Assembly (NCBI GenBank): GCA_025331445.1
Contig: JAIWNE010000002.1
Location: forward strand, 496,001 to 560,000
Reading direction: 5' to 3'
Origin: Blakeslea trispora
Taxonomy: Eukaryota > Mucoromycota > Mucoromycetes > Mucorales > Choanephoraceae
Length of the DNA stretch: 64,000 nucleotides
Shown here: piece after piece, positions 45,948-58,180 of the stretch
Position numbering within the stretch: position 1 is the first letter of the stretch
Layout: the number at the start of each line of letters is the position of its first letter
Program-made: the position numbers and the translations under genes
The notes under the pieces: generated by a model
What the model was told of the DNA's origin: nothing
Seen by the model: only the letters and a program-made list of their open reading frames with translations
Databases searched by the model: none

Positions 45948-48900
45948 TTAATCCTCTTCCTCCTCTTCTTCTTCTCTATCTTGTCTTTGTCTCTTTAACT
46001 TGGAACGAGTTGCTCTTGTCACTAATAAACAGATGAATATCCTTGGCTGTCTGATATTTTATTTGATTCTTTTTTTTTTTACCTTTCTTTTGTACTGGAG
46101 CTGTAGGTGTTTCATCATTCTTTTCGGTTTCGGGGCCTCTTTGCTTTTCCATCTTTTGATCTAGTTCATCCACTAAAGCCTTTAATTCAGGTCTTTGATT
46201 CTTATGTAAACGGCCCTGTTGTTTTAAAGAATGTAAGCATCAATACACAATAGAACATCATCATGTCATTTTTTTTTTTACCTTTTGAACAATTTCCACA
46301 AAACTTTTATGCACACTTTCTTCGTGTATTTTGTCTTGAAATGTAGGCCAGTTTTCTAACAGTTTCTTGAATGGCTTCTCAGTCTTGAAAGGTAAAAGAG
46401 AGAGGCAATAGGCAATATCACGCCAATTACGCTCATCCTGTGCAGTCAAGAAACGTTGACAGAGCTTGTCCACAATATTCTCTGCTTGTTTTTCCTTTTC
46501 TGTAAAGTCAAAGCTAAAGATGAATTTCATTATCTTTCGGAACGCTTCTTCTTCTAGATGAGTGGGCTGTGTACTGGTGAGATTAGAGATGATATCAGGC
46601 AAGTTGTTATAGATGGCATTATCTTTGGAAGCCAATTCAGTAAAGAACAGCTTGGCCAAGTCAGCAATACGTTGATCGGGATCCTCAAGACACTTGGCCA
46701 TTTCACTGATCTGCCCCTTCACCTTGACCATACCATTCAAGATAAGATGGGTCAAGACCATCACCGCATTCTTACGCACCATCGTATCCGAGTCAGACAG
46801 ACGATTGTAAAGAAAGGTGATGTTATCATCAATCAATGTATTGAAACATACAGCCATATCTCCTAGACCAATCACAATGTTGCTACGGATAGTAGCATCC
46901 TTGGACTTTTCCAGGATAGTGAACAACAACTGAAGTTTCTTTTCACAGAAATCAGAACTAATACACATGAATTTAGTCAACGCAAGTGTTGCGTTAATCT
47001 GTAGCGTTCGGTCTGTATAGACCTTGTTACGAGCACACACTTCAGTTAATAGGGGGCCATAGATACCCAGTAAAGAATGAGGACCAAACAAGACTTCTCT
47101 TTCACGAATACGCACCATGGCTTCACCAATATCATCTTCTGCTGTTCCGCCCACCTGCTCTAGCTCATCCTCATCTTCACCTGGTATCTTTTCTTTCTGT
47201 TGATCACTCTGCTTTTCTTTTTCTTGCTTTTTGCGTTTCCAGGCAGATTCGACGATCTCCAGATGAACCAGCTCCTTTAGTGCAATATGACCTACCAAGA
47301 AGAAGAGCTGAGCTAGTTCAAGAGGCTTTTGATAGAGAGGTGTCTGAGGGAAAGGAAGTGCCTGTTGAGACATGCTCAAATCATAATCAGATAGTTGGGA
47401 CTCTATTGGACCTGAGCTAGGTGGAGGCATCAGCTGGCTGTCATTTTGAAGAGATTGTGTATCTTCAGCTGCATTGAAGACGCGGTGAGTCTTGTTTAGA
47501 ATCAGTTCTTCACAGATCACTTCAGGGCTTTTGCAGAGCAAGTAGATGGTGTTAATGGCCTGTTCAGCCATGCTAAACCATTCCTGACTTTCATTAGGTG
47601 TCTCAAGAATGTCTTTGAGTCTAGCAAAGATAGGATGGTTGACAGGGAAACGAATACCTTCTTGCACACCACGACCTTTCTCTTTTGATTTAGCACCACC
47701 CAATCGCTGAAGAGCAATACAGGTATAACGCGCTAATGCCAAATCGGATTTACCCAGAGAGCCCAAGCCAATCTTGAGCATGACATCAATCTTGTCAGAC
47801 ACGATCTTTGTCTTTGTCTTGGCCAACATGCCCAAGACAACAATAGCACCTCGTCTTAATGATTTTTGAATACGGCCCTGAGTGAAACCATAGACTGTCC
47901 AGAGCTTTTGAACAACATCATTGATAATCTTGCCTTCTTCCATCAAGGTACTCAGCAGTTGTTCCAATGAAGTCAATTCAGCTAATGTCGTGTCAAACGT
48001 AAGTTCAATCAGATTTTTGGCCACTCGACTGACATTCTCTCGCTTGCTTAGCTTGGCATCCATCTCGAGATAGAGATTTTCATAACAGGAAAGAAGCTTG
48101 ACCTTGATACCTTTACCTTCATCACTTGTGTCTTTGGTCCAGATCAAGTGAAGCATCTTTTTGATACCATCTGAGGCTAGCTTGACCTTGTAATTGTAGC
48201 ATGTCACCAAAAAGTCCATACTCTCAAGTACTTCTGCCTTTGACTTGCTCGATAAGAGCTGGGTGACGGTAGAGATACTACTGTGAACAAGCTCAATAAA
48301 CTGAATAGCATCTGTATGGAATGTGCGCATCAGTATCAATTGTTGAAGTTTCTCGGGAGAGACCACAGTCTTGTTGGTTTCTGCTGGTGTAACCTGTGTG
48401 CTTTCTGTCTGTTCGCTCTCTTGCATGTCTGCGTCTTGTTCTACCACAAGGGCACGTACATCTTCTTCTGATACCACATTGTCAATCTCCTGCTTGAGTG
48501 TATTGAAACGTGTTGTCCATTCTTCAAGGTCTAGTTCACCACCATACATACTGTAAGGATGAGTGGAGACTAAGGTAGTGAGGGCACGAATAGCGTACTT
48601 TCGAACAATGCTACTCTTGTCTTGAAGATGACGTACACACAAGACAGTGGCAGCATGTCTTCGTTTAGGGAATTTGACTTTAAGCACAAACAAACGCAAA
48701 TAGACCTGTAACACCTTTTGGCGACAATAAGAGATAGGATCCAACATGCGCTCTTCCAAGATATCGAAGAATCCATTGATTTGATCCATATGGTTTGCAT
48801 TTCCCTCAATTGTCTTTGATAGCTCAGCAATCAGATAGCCGAGAATATCAATCAGGGTAACACGCATCAAATAGGCTTCACTATCTAATTGGTTGATCAG

Positions 48901-50035
48901 CACAGTCAGGTTCTTGAGAATTGTCTTGGGTGATAACTCGGCCATTTTGAGCAAGAAGGTAGCAAATGTTTTTGGGTTAGGTGAATCCTTGACTTCTTTG
49001 GAGACATCTTTGAATTCTCGATTACTGATTTCACGTAGAATTTCATCTGCCAACTGAGTGTAATTCTGTTTATCAACCATATAGACCAGCAGCTCAGCCA
49101 TGGTTTCTGCTGAATGTTCATAATATTGAAGATCTTGCATGATGGTCGTTTGAGCGACAGAGAGGTGATCATAGTGTTTGACACATAGACTCAAGACTCG
49201 GAAAATACGCTCCTTCATCTGACTCGACTTAGCATAGACTGGGTTTTCAAACAGCTGATAGGCAGGCTTGGTAAAGAGGGCAACAAACGCAATCCGATCC
49301 GGGCTCAATGTCCAGATCTTGGTGAGCTTCAGACCCAAGAGCCAGTTGGCTAGGTCAAATGCCTTTAGTTTTTGCGAGCTCCAGTCAAATGTCTTTAGAT
49401 CGTTGTTGCCGGCTGTTTGATTCGCTTTTGACTTGCGCATCATGGTTGAAGTTGTAGCATTGTCTTCTGCCTGTAACAAAAACCAATGGATCAAGAAGCC
49501 GTACATCTCTAGTTGAACTCGATGATTACTGAATGTCTCTTTTTCGTTACTCTCTAAATCGTCTGAAGTTGCTTTGATTTCAGCTTGAAAGCCTTTACAA
49601 AACCATGTGTGTGAGTTTCATCGTTTCCATAGATTGATAAGTGACCTTATACCTGAAGAAATGATGTCAAATAATCGTGATAATATCCGAGGTTTCACAC
49701 TAGCAAAGTATCTAGGATAAGGTAAAGTGTTAGTAAAACAAAAAAACGTCTTATTCTGTTGCTGCTTACTTTAAGAAACTTCGTAATCGGTCGAAAACAA
49801 GTGGATCAGTAATGTTCTCAGAGGACACTTGAACATGATCTGTCATTTCTACATGTTCAGATTAGAAAGTAAGTATGTGTCGAAAGCTTATATTTTTAAG
49901 CTTACCATTCAAAAAGCGAGCCAGATCCTGGTCACTTTTGCCTCTGATTTCTGTTTCATTGGGGATATAATAGTTCAGTTGGTCATTCTCTTGAAGTTTA
50001 AGTACTTCTTCAGACAACACAAACTGATCTCTCAT
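45948..50035 (-). CDS. YCS4: Condensin complex subunit 1 (CAP-D2/Ycs4/Cnd1 type), 1258 aa, 6 exons
   Basis: Exons: 50035-49906, 49839-49770, 49711-49653, 49592-46282, 46215-46083, 46021-45948; all phases agree. The protein is an all-helical HEAT-repeat array. Strongly conserved blocks include FDILEERMLDPISYCRQKVLQ, IVRKYAIRALTTLVSTHPYS, LQINATLALTKFMCISSDFC, ATIRSNIVIGLGDMAVCFNTL and DSDTMVRKNAVMVLTHLILN, the Cnd1 signature region. An acidic linker lies in the middle and the C terminus is basic then ends in a Glu run. It is the non-SMC HEAT subunit that binds the kleisin and Smc4 head and helps load condensin on chromosomes in mitosis. Length is normal for the family. Confidence 0.94.
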
Positions 50036-50378
50036 TTAGGACTAAGTAAAAGAAAAAAAATTAATTAGGCACAATGAAAAAAAAAAAAAAAGTTAGTGTA
50101 TACAAACGCGATTGGCTGTGTTTGAAATGGCTACGCGCTTGGTTTTAAATCAAGTTATATCTGATTGTTTCTGGGCAATAGTTGCATGAAGCTGTAAAAG
50201 CATTTGTTTACAAGCATCCCGTATATATACGTGTGTGTGGGTATATTTGTCTGAAATTGGATTTGAATTTTCTTTTTTGGTTTCATAAAATGACAATAGA
50301 CGTGTTGTTATTTTTATTTTTATTTTCTCTCTCTCTTTCTCTCTCTTTCTCTCTCTTTCTCATTTATATCAAAGTCAA
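50036..50378. other. Divergent promoter between condensin subunit 1 and the coiled-coil gene
   Basis: 343 bp between two diverging start codons. It holds A-runs on the condensin side and a (CTCTCTTT)n pyrimidine tract (50328-50361) immediately before the rightward start. No gene was seen. Confidence 0.6.
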
Positions 50379-51434
50379 ATGGATATACGTGATGTAGCTC
50401 AAAACCGAACTGTTACCGGTCTGTACGATTTAATGGGAATTGTACTTGATAGACTGGCCAGGATTGAATCTTTTCAAGAGAGGTTAATGCGTATAGAGAC
50501 TAGCTTAGAGAAAGAAAAGATTGCGCGTATCAATTCGCAAATGCATGCAGATGCTAATCAAAAACAGCATAACGCGAATCCACCTTTTGTTAGCATGACA
50601 GGTCTATCACTTGACTTGTTTCCGAAATTCGTAGCATCACCTTCTTCGCCCACTATTGCGGATACAGTGAAAGCCATATCTGACAATCAGCAACTGTCTG
50701 AGACTGTCTGTTTGGGATCAGATCTAGAAGGCTCTCTTTCTGATTTTGAAGGCACTCCTCAACCTGACATAGCCTGTCCTGCATCACAGGAATCTTACAG
50801 AGAAGTCAACATTGTTCATTCGACTCCACGGCATCAGAAGCGCAAGGGAGGCAGACGTCGTAGAAAGGTTCAATCAAAAACTAACGAACCACCTGTCCCA
50901 AAAGGTATGGATGATTATACATGCGACATAAAAATGATATCGCAACTCATCCTTCTCTCTCTTTTTTTTGTTTTGTTCTTAGAGGTGTTGCTTGCTAAAA
51001 TCAAATCAGAGAAAACAAAAAATCGCTTTATTCAATTTGGAGATTTAAGAAACTTCACTACAGCAAAAGCAACCAGGCTGCAGCAACTGTTGATGGCACA
51101 AGGAGATGTGTCTATAGATAGAGCGATCATCATGAGTCTGGAGATTCGTAGTTTATGTGCGGAATTCATGCAAGGATTGGATCCAATAGAGTTCAATAAC
51201 AAATCCAAAGAATCAGAGCTATGTGCAACATTAGAGCAACTCGTGGACACTCAATACCAGGCAGAAGGCATACATTTGAGTCACTGTGTTAATCATTGGG
51301 CAATCAAGTCAGTCATCAAACCTATCATCAACAATATGAATTCTGAAAGATATAAAAATCGTGGTACTAAAAGAACTGCTGCACGCAAAGATCCAGGGCC
51401 AACTAAACGTCAGCCTATGGTTGTACCAGCTTAG
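50379..51434 (+). CDS. Putative nuclear protein with coiled coil, 325 aa after splicing, unknown family
   Basis: The reading frame is open for 351 codons, but 50905-50982 has every mark of an intron (GTATGG donor, long pyrimidine tract, TTCTTAG acceptor, 78 nt). Because 78 is a multiple of three, the frame survives retention. Removing it gives exons 50379-50904 and 50983-51434. The N-terminal part is a short coiled coil (LDRLARIESFQERLMRIETS), then a Ser/acid-rich middle, then the basic run KRKGGRRRRK, a likely nuclear signal. The C-terminal half is helical (FGDLRNFTTAKATRLQQLLM) and ends in a basic tail. No known domain. The apparent membrane span in the unspliced frame is intron sequence. 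Confidence 0.65.
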   Translation: MDIRDVAQNRTVTGLYDLMGIVLDRLARIESFQERLMRIETSLEKEKIARINSQMHADANQKQHNANPPFVSMTGLSLDLFPKFVASPSSPTIADTVKAISDNQQLSETVCLGSDLEGSLSDFEGTPQPDIACPASQESYREVNIVHSTPRHQKRKGGRRRRKVQSKTNEPPVPKGMDDYTCDIKMISQLILLSLFFVLFLEVLLAKIKSEKTKNRFIQFGDLRNFTTAKATRLQQLLMAQGDVSIDRAIIMSLEIRSLCAEFMQGLDPIEFNNKSKESELCATLEQLVDTQYQAEGIHLSHCVNHWAIKSVIKPIINNMNSERYKNRGTKRTAARKDPGPTKRQPMVVPA

Positions 51435-52747
51435 CTTAGGTGGCAATAAGCTATCATTGCTATTCCTAAATGGAAAATAAAGTGAAAAAGGCGTCCATCA
51501 AGATTGATATGTGTTGAAAGGGGGTGTATGTTGTGTTTACCATAGATCATTTTGTTATAGTTTGATGTTGTATTGTCTCAAGCAGTGAATGTGCATATGT
51601 ATATATGACTACTGGTTTATGTATTATGACTAGTGAACCTCAATGAGCACTGGTTTCTAACATTCTGGTTGAAACAATTTTTTCTTCTTCTTATTCCAAA
51701 CCATTCAGCACCAAGTTCAAGACAGGATGTTATATGCCCATGTAGTCTTGTATCAAAAAGAAATTAAAATAAACTGTAGATTCTCTATTCTCATATATCA
51801 ACGATTCCTAATTTACTATTCTCACAGAAAAAGCTTATTTCAAAATATATCATTAGAATTTGTAAGATTCCTAGAAAGAAAAGAGAATAGAGATATATTC
51901 AAAAAGTTTCACCCTAAAATTTACCTGTGATTGACATATAAAACGTTTAGAGTCGAGCTACATTGCTTCTGTTTAAAGAGAGAGAACATCAGTAGTTGGA
52001 CGATAACCAAGACTATCAACTTGAAGCATTCCAAACGAAAGTAGGCCAAGTTTGAGAGCTAGAGTGTTAAGTTCAACGATGATACTAGCAATTCAAGCAT
52101 TTTTATGGTACAATTGATATACGCCATACTGACTTTGAGGTCATCCATCATATTCTGAAATTGACCGAGGTAATAGATGTTTTTATCTCTCGCTTAAAGT
52201 TCCAATTGTGAATACAAGCGCTAGAGGCTCTTTCTTTTTTAACCATAAGTTATAACACTAGTGCTGTTTAACTTTAGCTCATTGCTATTAGATCTTGAGA
52301 TGGCATCAATTATGAGAAATTCAAACAATGCATTTATTATTTGCTGATGGGTAAAGGAGAGGAAGCATAAAAACAAGTTCTTATTGATTTATACTCTTTT
52401 GTGAATACTCTTTTGCCTATTGCTCTATAGTAAAAAAGAAACACCAGTTGCTTTATTTGAATTAAATGATGTCATATTGATAGAAGAAAAGTAAACAAAG
52501 ACAAGAGATGTATAGATTTTGAGTTCATATCTGTTATTTCTATACCCTACATTGTGTATTCAAATAGCAGTAAAAAAAAGTTGGTTCGAATAATACCAGA
52601 CACGTCTATATAGAACACGTATAAAGAAAGGTAAAAATCAAACCAATCTTGTTATTTATGTAATTTCAGTTTTACTTGAATGTAATATTTAATAAAAAAA
52701 ATAAGTTTTTCTCATTATACTACAGCTGTTAGGTGGGAGCATATATT
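51435..52747. other. Gene-poor AT-rich spacer
   Basis: No credible ORF, tRNA or repeat. The AT-rich last 60 bp before 52740 precede the structured RNA candidate and contain TATA-like sequence (TTTAATAAAAAAA near 52690). Confidence 0.45.
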
Positions 52748-53006
52748 GGCACACAACGAAGGAAGGCACTTTTCACTTGGAAAACCCATAGTAGCGGAAG
52801 TGCATTATGGCTATGGCTCATGGGCATGCTGGACTCTTCCCTGAAAAGTTGCCGTTAGTCACACGGCTGCCCTATAGTACAGTATGTTTTACTTTCGAAG
52901 AGGGTTGCAGTCATAGCCTTTGGGGCCTCTCATATAACCGGGGCGTGTGTTAACTCCCTATCCAATTGGGGTCTTGCTGAGGAGGTGCTGGAATGACTTG
53001 TGTGCC
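52748..53006 (+). ncRNA. Candidate structured non-coding RNA, class not identified
   Basis: A GC-richer island of about 260 nt inside AT-rich DNA with no ORF. GGCACACAA (52748-52756) pairs perfectly with TTGTGTGCC (52998-53006), closing the whole segment. Inside, in properly nested order: GCACTT/AAGTGC (52766/52798), GGCTATG/CATAGCC (52809/52912), CTCTTC/GAAGAG (52834/52897) and the hairpin GCCGT/ACGGC (52851/52863). A T4 run follows at 53014, as for RNA polymerase III. The strand is chosen from that terminator. Size and closed ends recall RNase P, RNase MRP or SRP RNA, but I could not place their conserved boxes, so no class is claimed. Confidence 0.55.
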
Positions 53007-53715
53007 ATTGTGCTTTTACAATTTTTGAAAACTGGTGCTTGCACCTAAACTTTACAAGAGACGCGTTCTCATCCAATTTTTGTAGTCAGACGAACTTCCA
53101 CCTTCTCATACTTGACTCTGTTAATCAAAGTAAATTTATGTTCACTTTAAGAAATGAGAGAAGTTCATTATTATTAGAGAATGAAAAAAATAAATAAAAA
53201 CACTGCTGCTTACAACATAGTTTGACTACAAGAAAACCAAACTCCTTTATGCTCAGTTCCCTCATTTCTTTTCGTAGAACAAAGAAGCACAAATTAAAGG
53301 TTAGTTGTCATTAGCTCTGACATTTTTTGGTATCATGTCAACACTACAATTCGAAGCTTTGACATGGAGTGTGGAACAAATAACAGTTGGAAGCTATCTC
53401 AGCTTAAGCGCTTAATGCACACACACAATCTCTCTCTATCATTGATATACTAATTGATCTTTATCAGAACTAATGCATATGTTTATCAAAATGATTCAAA
53501 TGAGAACAAGATAAATGCTGTTGATTGATTGTTCTGGAACTGTTTGTTTTTCAACCTTTGAGCTTAAAGTTTTGTTTGCAGCAAACAGCCCCTTTCATCT
53601 TTCTCCTCCTTAGTTCTTTGAAAACACAAAAAGGAGAACAATTTATCATTTGCGTTTTTTTTTCTTGTTCTTTTACTACACCTTCTTTCTGTTATTCCTC
53701 TATTAATTCGTCCCT
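53007..53715. other. Spacer upstream of the small cysteine-knot gene
   Basis: AT-rich sequence without a recognised gene; CTCTCTCT and T-rich tracts at 53428-53436 and 53650-53700 probably belong to the promoter and leader of the next ORF. Confidence 0.45.
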
Positions 53716-53883
53716 ATGAAAGTTCAAGTTTTTTGGGTGTTGGCGGTCATCTTTTCTTCAGCAATAGCTATTGTAGCATCATGTAAAAATCCTCTGCAGC
53801 CGTGCGAATCTCAATCAGACTGCTGCTCTGGTTTACAGTGTCTCACGAAGATATGCACTCCATCATCAGCTGGCAGACTTTAA
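53716..53883 (+). CDS. Small secreted cystine-knot (knottin-like) peptide, 55 aa
   Basis: ATG 53716 to TAA 53881-53883, no intron. The first ~22 residues (MKVQVFWVLAVIFSSAIAIV) form a signal peptide. The mature part of about 33 residues has six cysteines spaced C-x6-C-x5-CC-x4-C-x4-C, the inhibitor-cystine-knot pattern, with a short SSAGRL tail. Knottins of this size are found as secreted peptides in fungi, plants and animals, with roles from protease inhibition to channel binding and antimicrobial action. Nothing here tells which role applies. The exact spacing plus signal peptide makes a chance ORF unlikely even though it is short. Confidence 0.75.
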   Translation: MKVQVFWVLAVIFSSAIAIVASCKNPLQPCESQSDCCSGLQCLTKICTPSSAGRL

Positions 53884-56411
53884 CTAATCTGTAAAGCTTA
53901 AGAAACCAACAAATACCAAAATATATGTTTTGTTGCGTGATAATCACAATTTATTATCAGCCGTTTTTTTTCTTGTCTTCCTCTGTAAAATGATTATAAA
54001 AGGTGTCCATATTGCACTATACAGTTTTGGAGATAGATATTTTAAAAAGAAAAAAAGGCCTTAGTATCATACCTATAGTTTAAGTTTTGTTACCAGTTAA
54101 TTGCTGCTTTTTCAATTTTTTTCTTTGCTACATGTTGAACAATAAATTATTGTACAGGAAACTCGTTGGCGGAATATATGTATGTATACAAAAGTTATAC
54201 TCATAAACATATCAAGCAATACTAGCGGTGTGATCATCTTTTTTTCCGGCTATCTCTAAATCAACCTCGGCATACTGGTGGTCTGCGAAGAAAGCCTTTC
54301 TATTTTTTCTTCGCCTCAAAATGACTTGCATGCAAGTTCGTCAAGCAATATTAAGGGCAGGAAGGTTGTATCGGATTTTGCTTTCAAATTTGTGGGTCGT
54401 CATTTTGACTATTGTATCTCTATTTTTTAAAGAGTAATAGTCATTTCTAGATTTGCATCTCTACTAAGTGGACATTCAGTTTGAGCTGAGTTTGTATTGT
54501 GATGTGAATGGGGGTGCTCTTATTTCAATACATCACACGCAAAATAAACATAAAGTGTATTTGTAGCAGAGTACACAGCAAGAAAATGCACATAAAAGGA
54601 AAAAAATCTACCAGACACTTTTTTTTTTTGTTCATTAAGTCTATTAGCCTTGAACACCAATCGGCTAATGGTTTACCATCGCTTAACAATGATAGAAAAT
54701 ACCATTGAGAATCCACTCTCTTTCTATCCCCAGAAGAAATTTACCCATTTAGGAAGACAGGTGGCAAAAAAGAGGGATGCTCTAGAGCTTTCTTCATATA
54801 TGGTGCAATGCTTTTTTCTTATTCTACTTTTCTAAAAGAAGAAATGCTGTTATAATAGCAGTAACAATAAGGAAAAGCATGGTGAAAGTAGCTTGAAAGT
54901 CCAGAAAACAGCATATGCAATAGGGTTAAAGGAAAGACTAGCAGCCATCTTATTTGATTTGCAGTTGAAAACTGCGATGCTTTATAACTGCGAAGTTCTA
55001 TTGCATCTACAGTTTTTACTTCTTTCACTTTTTTAGCCTACTCTTAGCAAGTCAATATTTGAAGTCACTAGAATATGTAAATTTCACTCTACCTCTCACA
55101 TTACCTTGTACTAGCTGAACACATCTTTTGCTAAGATTGTTTTGATGAAGAGGAGTAGTTTTGAAATCTAGCAAGCTTTAACAAACCAACTTGCTTTTCA
55201 ATTCCGAGTTGAAAGATCTTGATTTGAATATCTCTACAACAACAAAAGCCCAATTGATTTCTCTATCATAATGAGAACTATCTCTGCAATCGTCACCTTG
55301 ATGTAACAACTATATTATCTTTTTTCTTTGACAAACTAGCGACAAGAAGATACAGTGAATCAAACGAGCAATTCATTTGTATCAAACCAAGCTTGTTATT
55401 ATCAATCAAATGCGGATAGCAACGAAAACTACTCAATCAATCTAAACAATAGTGTAACCACCAAAGAACAATGGGGCCCATACCTTGCAATTGGTCGGTA
55501 TGTATCTTTGACGAATTGCTCACGAGGATAACTTTGACATGATTATCCCATAACAGGTAATTACTACTAGACCTACATCATCTCTTCAAGTCAAAAAGGA
55601 AACACCTACATAGGATATTTAATCTGCCGCAAATAGTATTAAGTAATCACGAAAAAATTTTCTTTTCTTTTTTATAAAAAGGAATTAATAGCTGGGATTT
55701 GGAAACAGAAATGGAATGTTATTTTGGCAATAAAATATGCATTAATTTATTCACCTTTAGGCTCAAATGATTGGTTCTTTATGTCTCTTTTTTTTTATTT
55801 GTTCTCAAACCTCTTGCCTTTTTTTTTTTTGCTTCATTTTGACTCGTCTTCTTTCATGGCATTTCTCGCGCGAGAAAATAAGGGTCAACTCTTTTGCCCT
55901 ACAGAAAGATAAGGTTTGACAGGTGTAACCCTAGATGCTTCAATAAAATTCCAACTTCACCAAATATGGTTTCTCGCCAATGGTTTTTTCCCACAATTGC
56001 CTCATCGTTGAGGAAGCCGTGAGAGTGAATTTGATAGGTTATTGCCACTTTGAGTCAAAACAAAAAAGTACTGATTATCCTAAAAAGGCGAATATAGAAG
56101 TAATGTCATATTTGGATATATTTTCTTACAAAAGTACTACCTGATCGTGTACAATGCCAAACCTTGAAGATGCCATAGTACAAAGATAGTAAAGATAAGC
56201 TTGGTTTCAGTTTGACGATACAAAGTGAAGGAAGGGGTTCAAGACATGAAAAGGATAATCAGAACAACCCTAATTGAATGTTAGCTAGGAAGAATTCTTT
56301 TTTTTTGCTACATGTTCTAAACGGAGATGTAAAAAAAAAAAGATAATATAAAAACTGTCAAACGGCGCAATTGACCCGATTTCTCTCTTGTTCTTCTTTC
56401 TCTATCTACAA
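53884..56411. other. Gene-poor AT-rich spacer of 2.5 kb
   Basis: No gene could be supported. A short minus-strand stretch near 54230-54330 reads NRKAFFADHQYAEVDLEIAG in one frame and looks protein-like, but it is only about 40 codons long between stops. The final 150 bp form the promoter of the transporter gene. Confidence 0.45.
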
Positions 56412-58180
56412 ATGTCAAAAGACATAACAAAAAGCGAAGAAAATTTTCATGACGTTACTGATCATGAATCTTCTTATATGGAAGATACTGCAGGACCTGA
56501 GCCTACTGCAGAAGATTGGAAAAACCTGCCCGAAGTTTCAGATGCTATTCCCAAAGCTGCATTTTTAGTCATTCTTGTTGAATTTTGTGAGCGTTTCACA
56601 TACTATGGTTTGACCGGTCCATTCCAAAACTATATTCAATATCCTAGTCCTCCTTCTTGTAAGCTCTCTCTAGTAGTAAACGATATAATTTTTTGATGAC
56701 TAATTCATAATAATTAGATCCCGCCACCCAACCTGGTGCCATGAACAGAGGTCAACAAACAGCTACTGCTCTTACCACCTTCTTCCAGTTCTGGTGTTAC
56801 ATCACTCCTATTCTCGGTGCTGTTGTCGCTGATCAATTCTGGGGCAAATACAAGACCATCCTTGTGTTTGCTGTTATCTATATTGTCGGTCTTATCGTTC
56901 TTACTCTTACTGCCATCCCCCAAGCGATTGCTAGCGGAGCTGCTTTCCCTGGTTTTATTGTAGGTCTCATTATCATTGGTCTCGGTACTGGTGGTATCAA
57001 GTCCAACGTTTCTCCCTTGGTAGCTGAACAATACCGTAGTAGAACTGCTTATGTCAAGACATTGAAGAATGGCAAACGCGTCATTGTCACTCCTCAAGCA
57101 ACTTACCAAAAAATTTTCAATTATTTCTATTGGGGTATTAACGTTGGTTCCTTGTCAGCCATTGCTACCACTGAGTTGGAAAAGAATGTTGGTTTCTGGC
57201 CCGCTTATCTCTTGCCTACTCTGATGTTTATTCCTTGTCTTGCTGTTGTTATCCTTGGTCGCAAGCAGTATGTTCAAAACCCTCCCCGTGGTTCCGTCTT
57301 TGTCGAAGCCGGTAAACTTCTCATGCTGCGTTTTAAGGTCAAGGGTGGCTTTGAAGCCTGTAAGCCTTCCAACTTGATTGTCAACCATCCCGACCTGGCT
57401 GCTAAGGCCACTTACGATGATATCTTTGTTGATGAATTGAAGCGTACCTTGAGAGCTTGTGTCGTTTTCTGCTGGTACCCCATCTACTGGCTCTGTTATT
57501 CTCAAATGTCAAACAACCTTGTCTCCATGGCAGGTACTATGTTGACAGGCAACGTTCCTAACGATATCATGCAGAACATTGATCCTATTGCTTTGATTAT
57601 CATTATCCCCATCATGGATAAGATTGTTTACCCAGGTCTCCGTAGTATGGGTATCCCCATGAGACCTATCACCAGAATCTCTTTAGGTTTCTTCTTCGCC
57701 TCTGGTGCCATGGCCTATTCTGCCGGTCTCCAATCTATGGTTTACCATACTGCTCCTTACTACGATCACCCTGAGGGTAGACAAAACTGGATTTCTGCTG
57801 CCTACTTGATTCCCTCTTACGTCTTGGTTGCCTTGTCTGAAGTCTTTGCTTCTGTCACTGGTATGGAATACGCTTACAAGAAAGCTCCTCAATCCATGAA
57901 GTCTATTGTCATGGCTCTTTTCTTGCTCACCAACTGTTTTGCCTCTATCTTGGCTTTCGCCTTGGTTTCTGTCACTGTTGATCCCAAGTTGACTTGGATG
58001 TACACTGGTATCAGTGCTGCCATGGGTGTCTGCTCTGTTCTCTTCTACATTTGTCACCACAAGAATGATGCCACTGATGTTGAAGATGATGCAATCGGCC
58101 GTGATAGTGATGCTAGACCTGTCAATGGTGTTTCTGACGAAGAGGCTATTGCCACTTACGAAGCTGAAAAGAACCATTAA
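56412..58180 (+). CDS. PTR2: Proton-coupled oligopeptide transporter, POT/PTR2 family, 569 aa, 2 exons
   Basis: Exon 1 is 56412-56658 and exon 2 is 56718-58180. The start was set at the ATG giving MSKDITKSEENF, since the upstream reading is leader. The hydrophilic N terminus leads to AAFLVILVEFCERFTYYGLTGP, the PTR family E-x-x-E-R-F/Y-x-Y-Y-G motif in its first helix. The second signature follows as GAVVADQFWGKYKTI, and the third as NYFYWGINVGSLSAIATTEL. About 12 membrane spans are visible. It imports di- and tripeptides with protons at the plasma membrane. The C-terminal tail is acidic and soluble. The second exon has strong codon bias, indicating good expression. Confidence 0.94.

Noticed and set aside
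52540..52747. Possible promoter elements for the structured RNA
   Set aside because: TATA-like strings are expected by chance in such AT-rich DNA, and no convincing A or B box was found at proper spacing.
54230..54440. Short minus-strand protein-like stretch (FFADHQYAEVDLEIAG)
   Set aside because: About 40 codons between stops, no start, no splice partner and no recognised family; could be a relic or chance.
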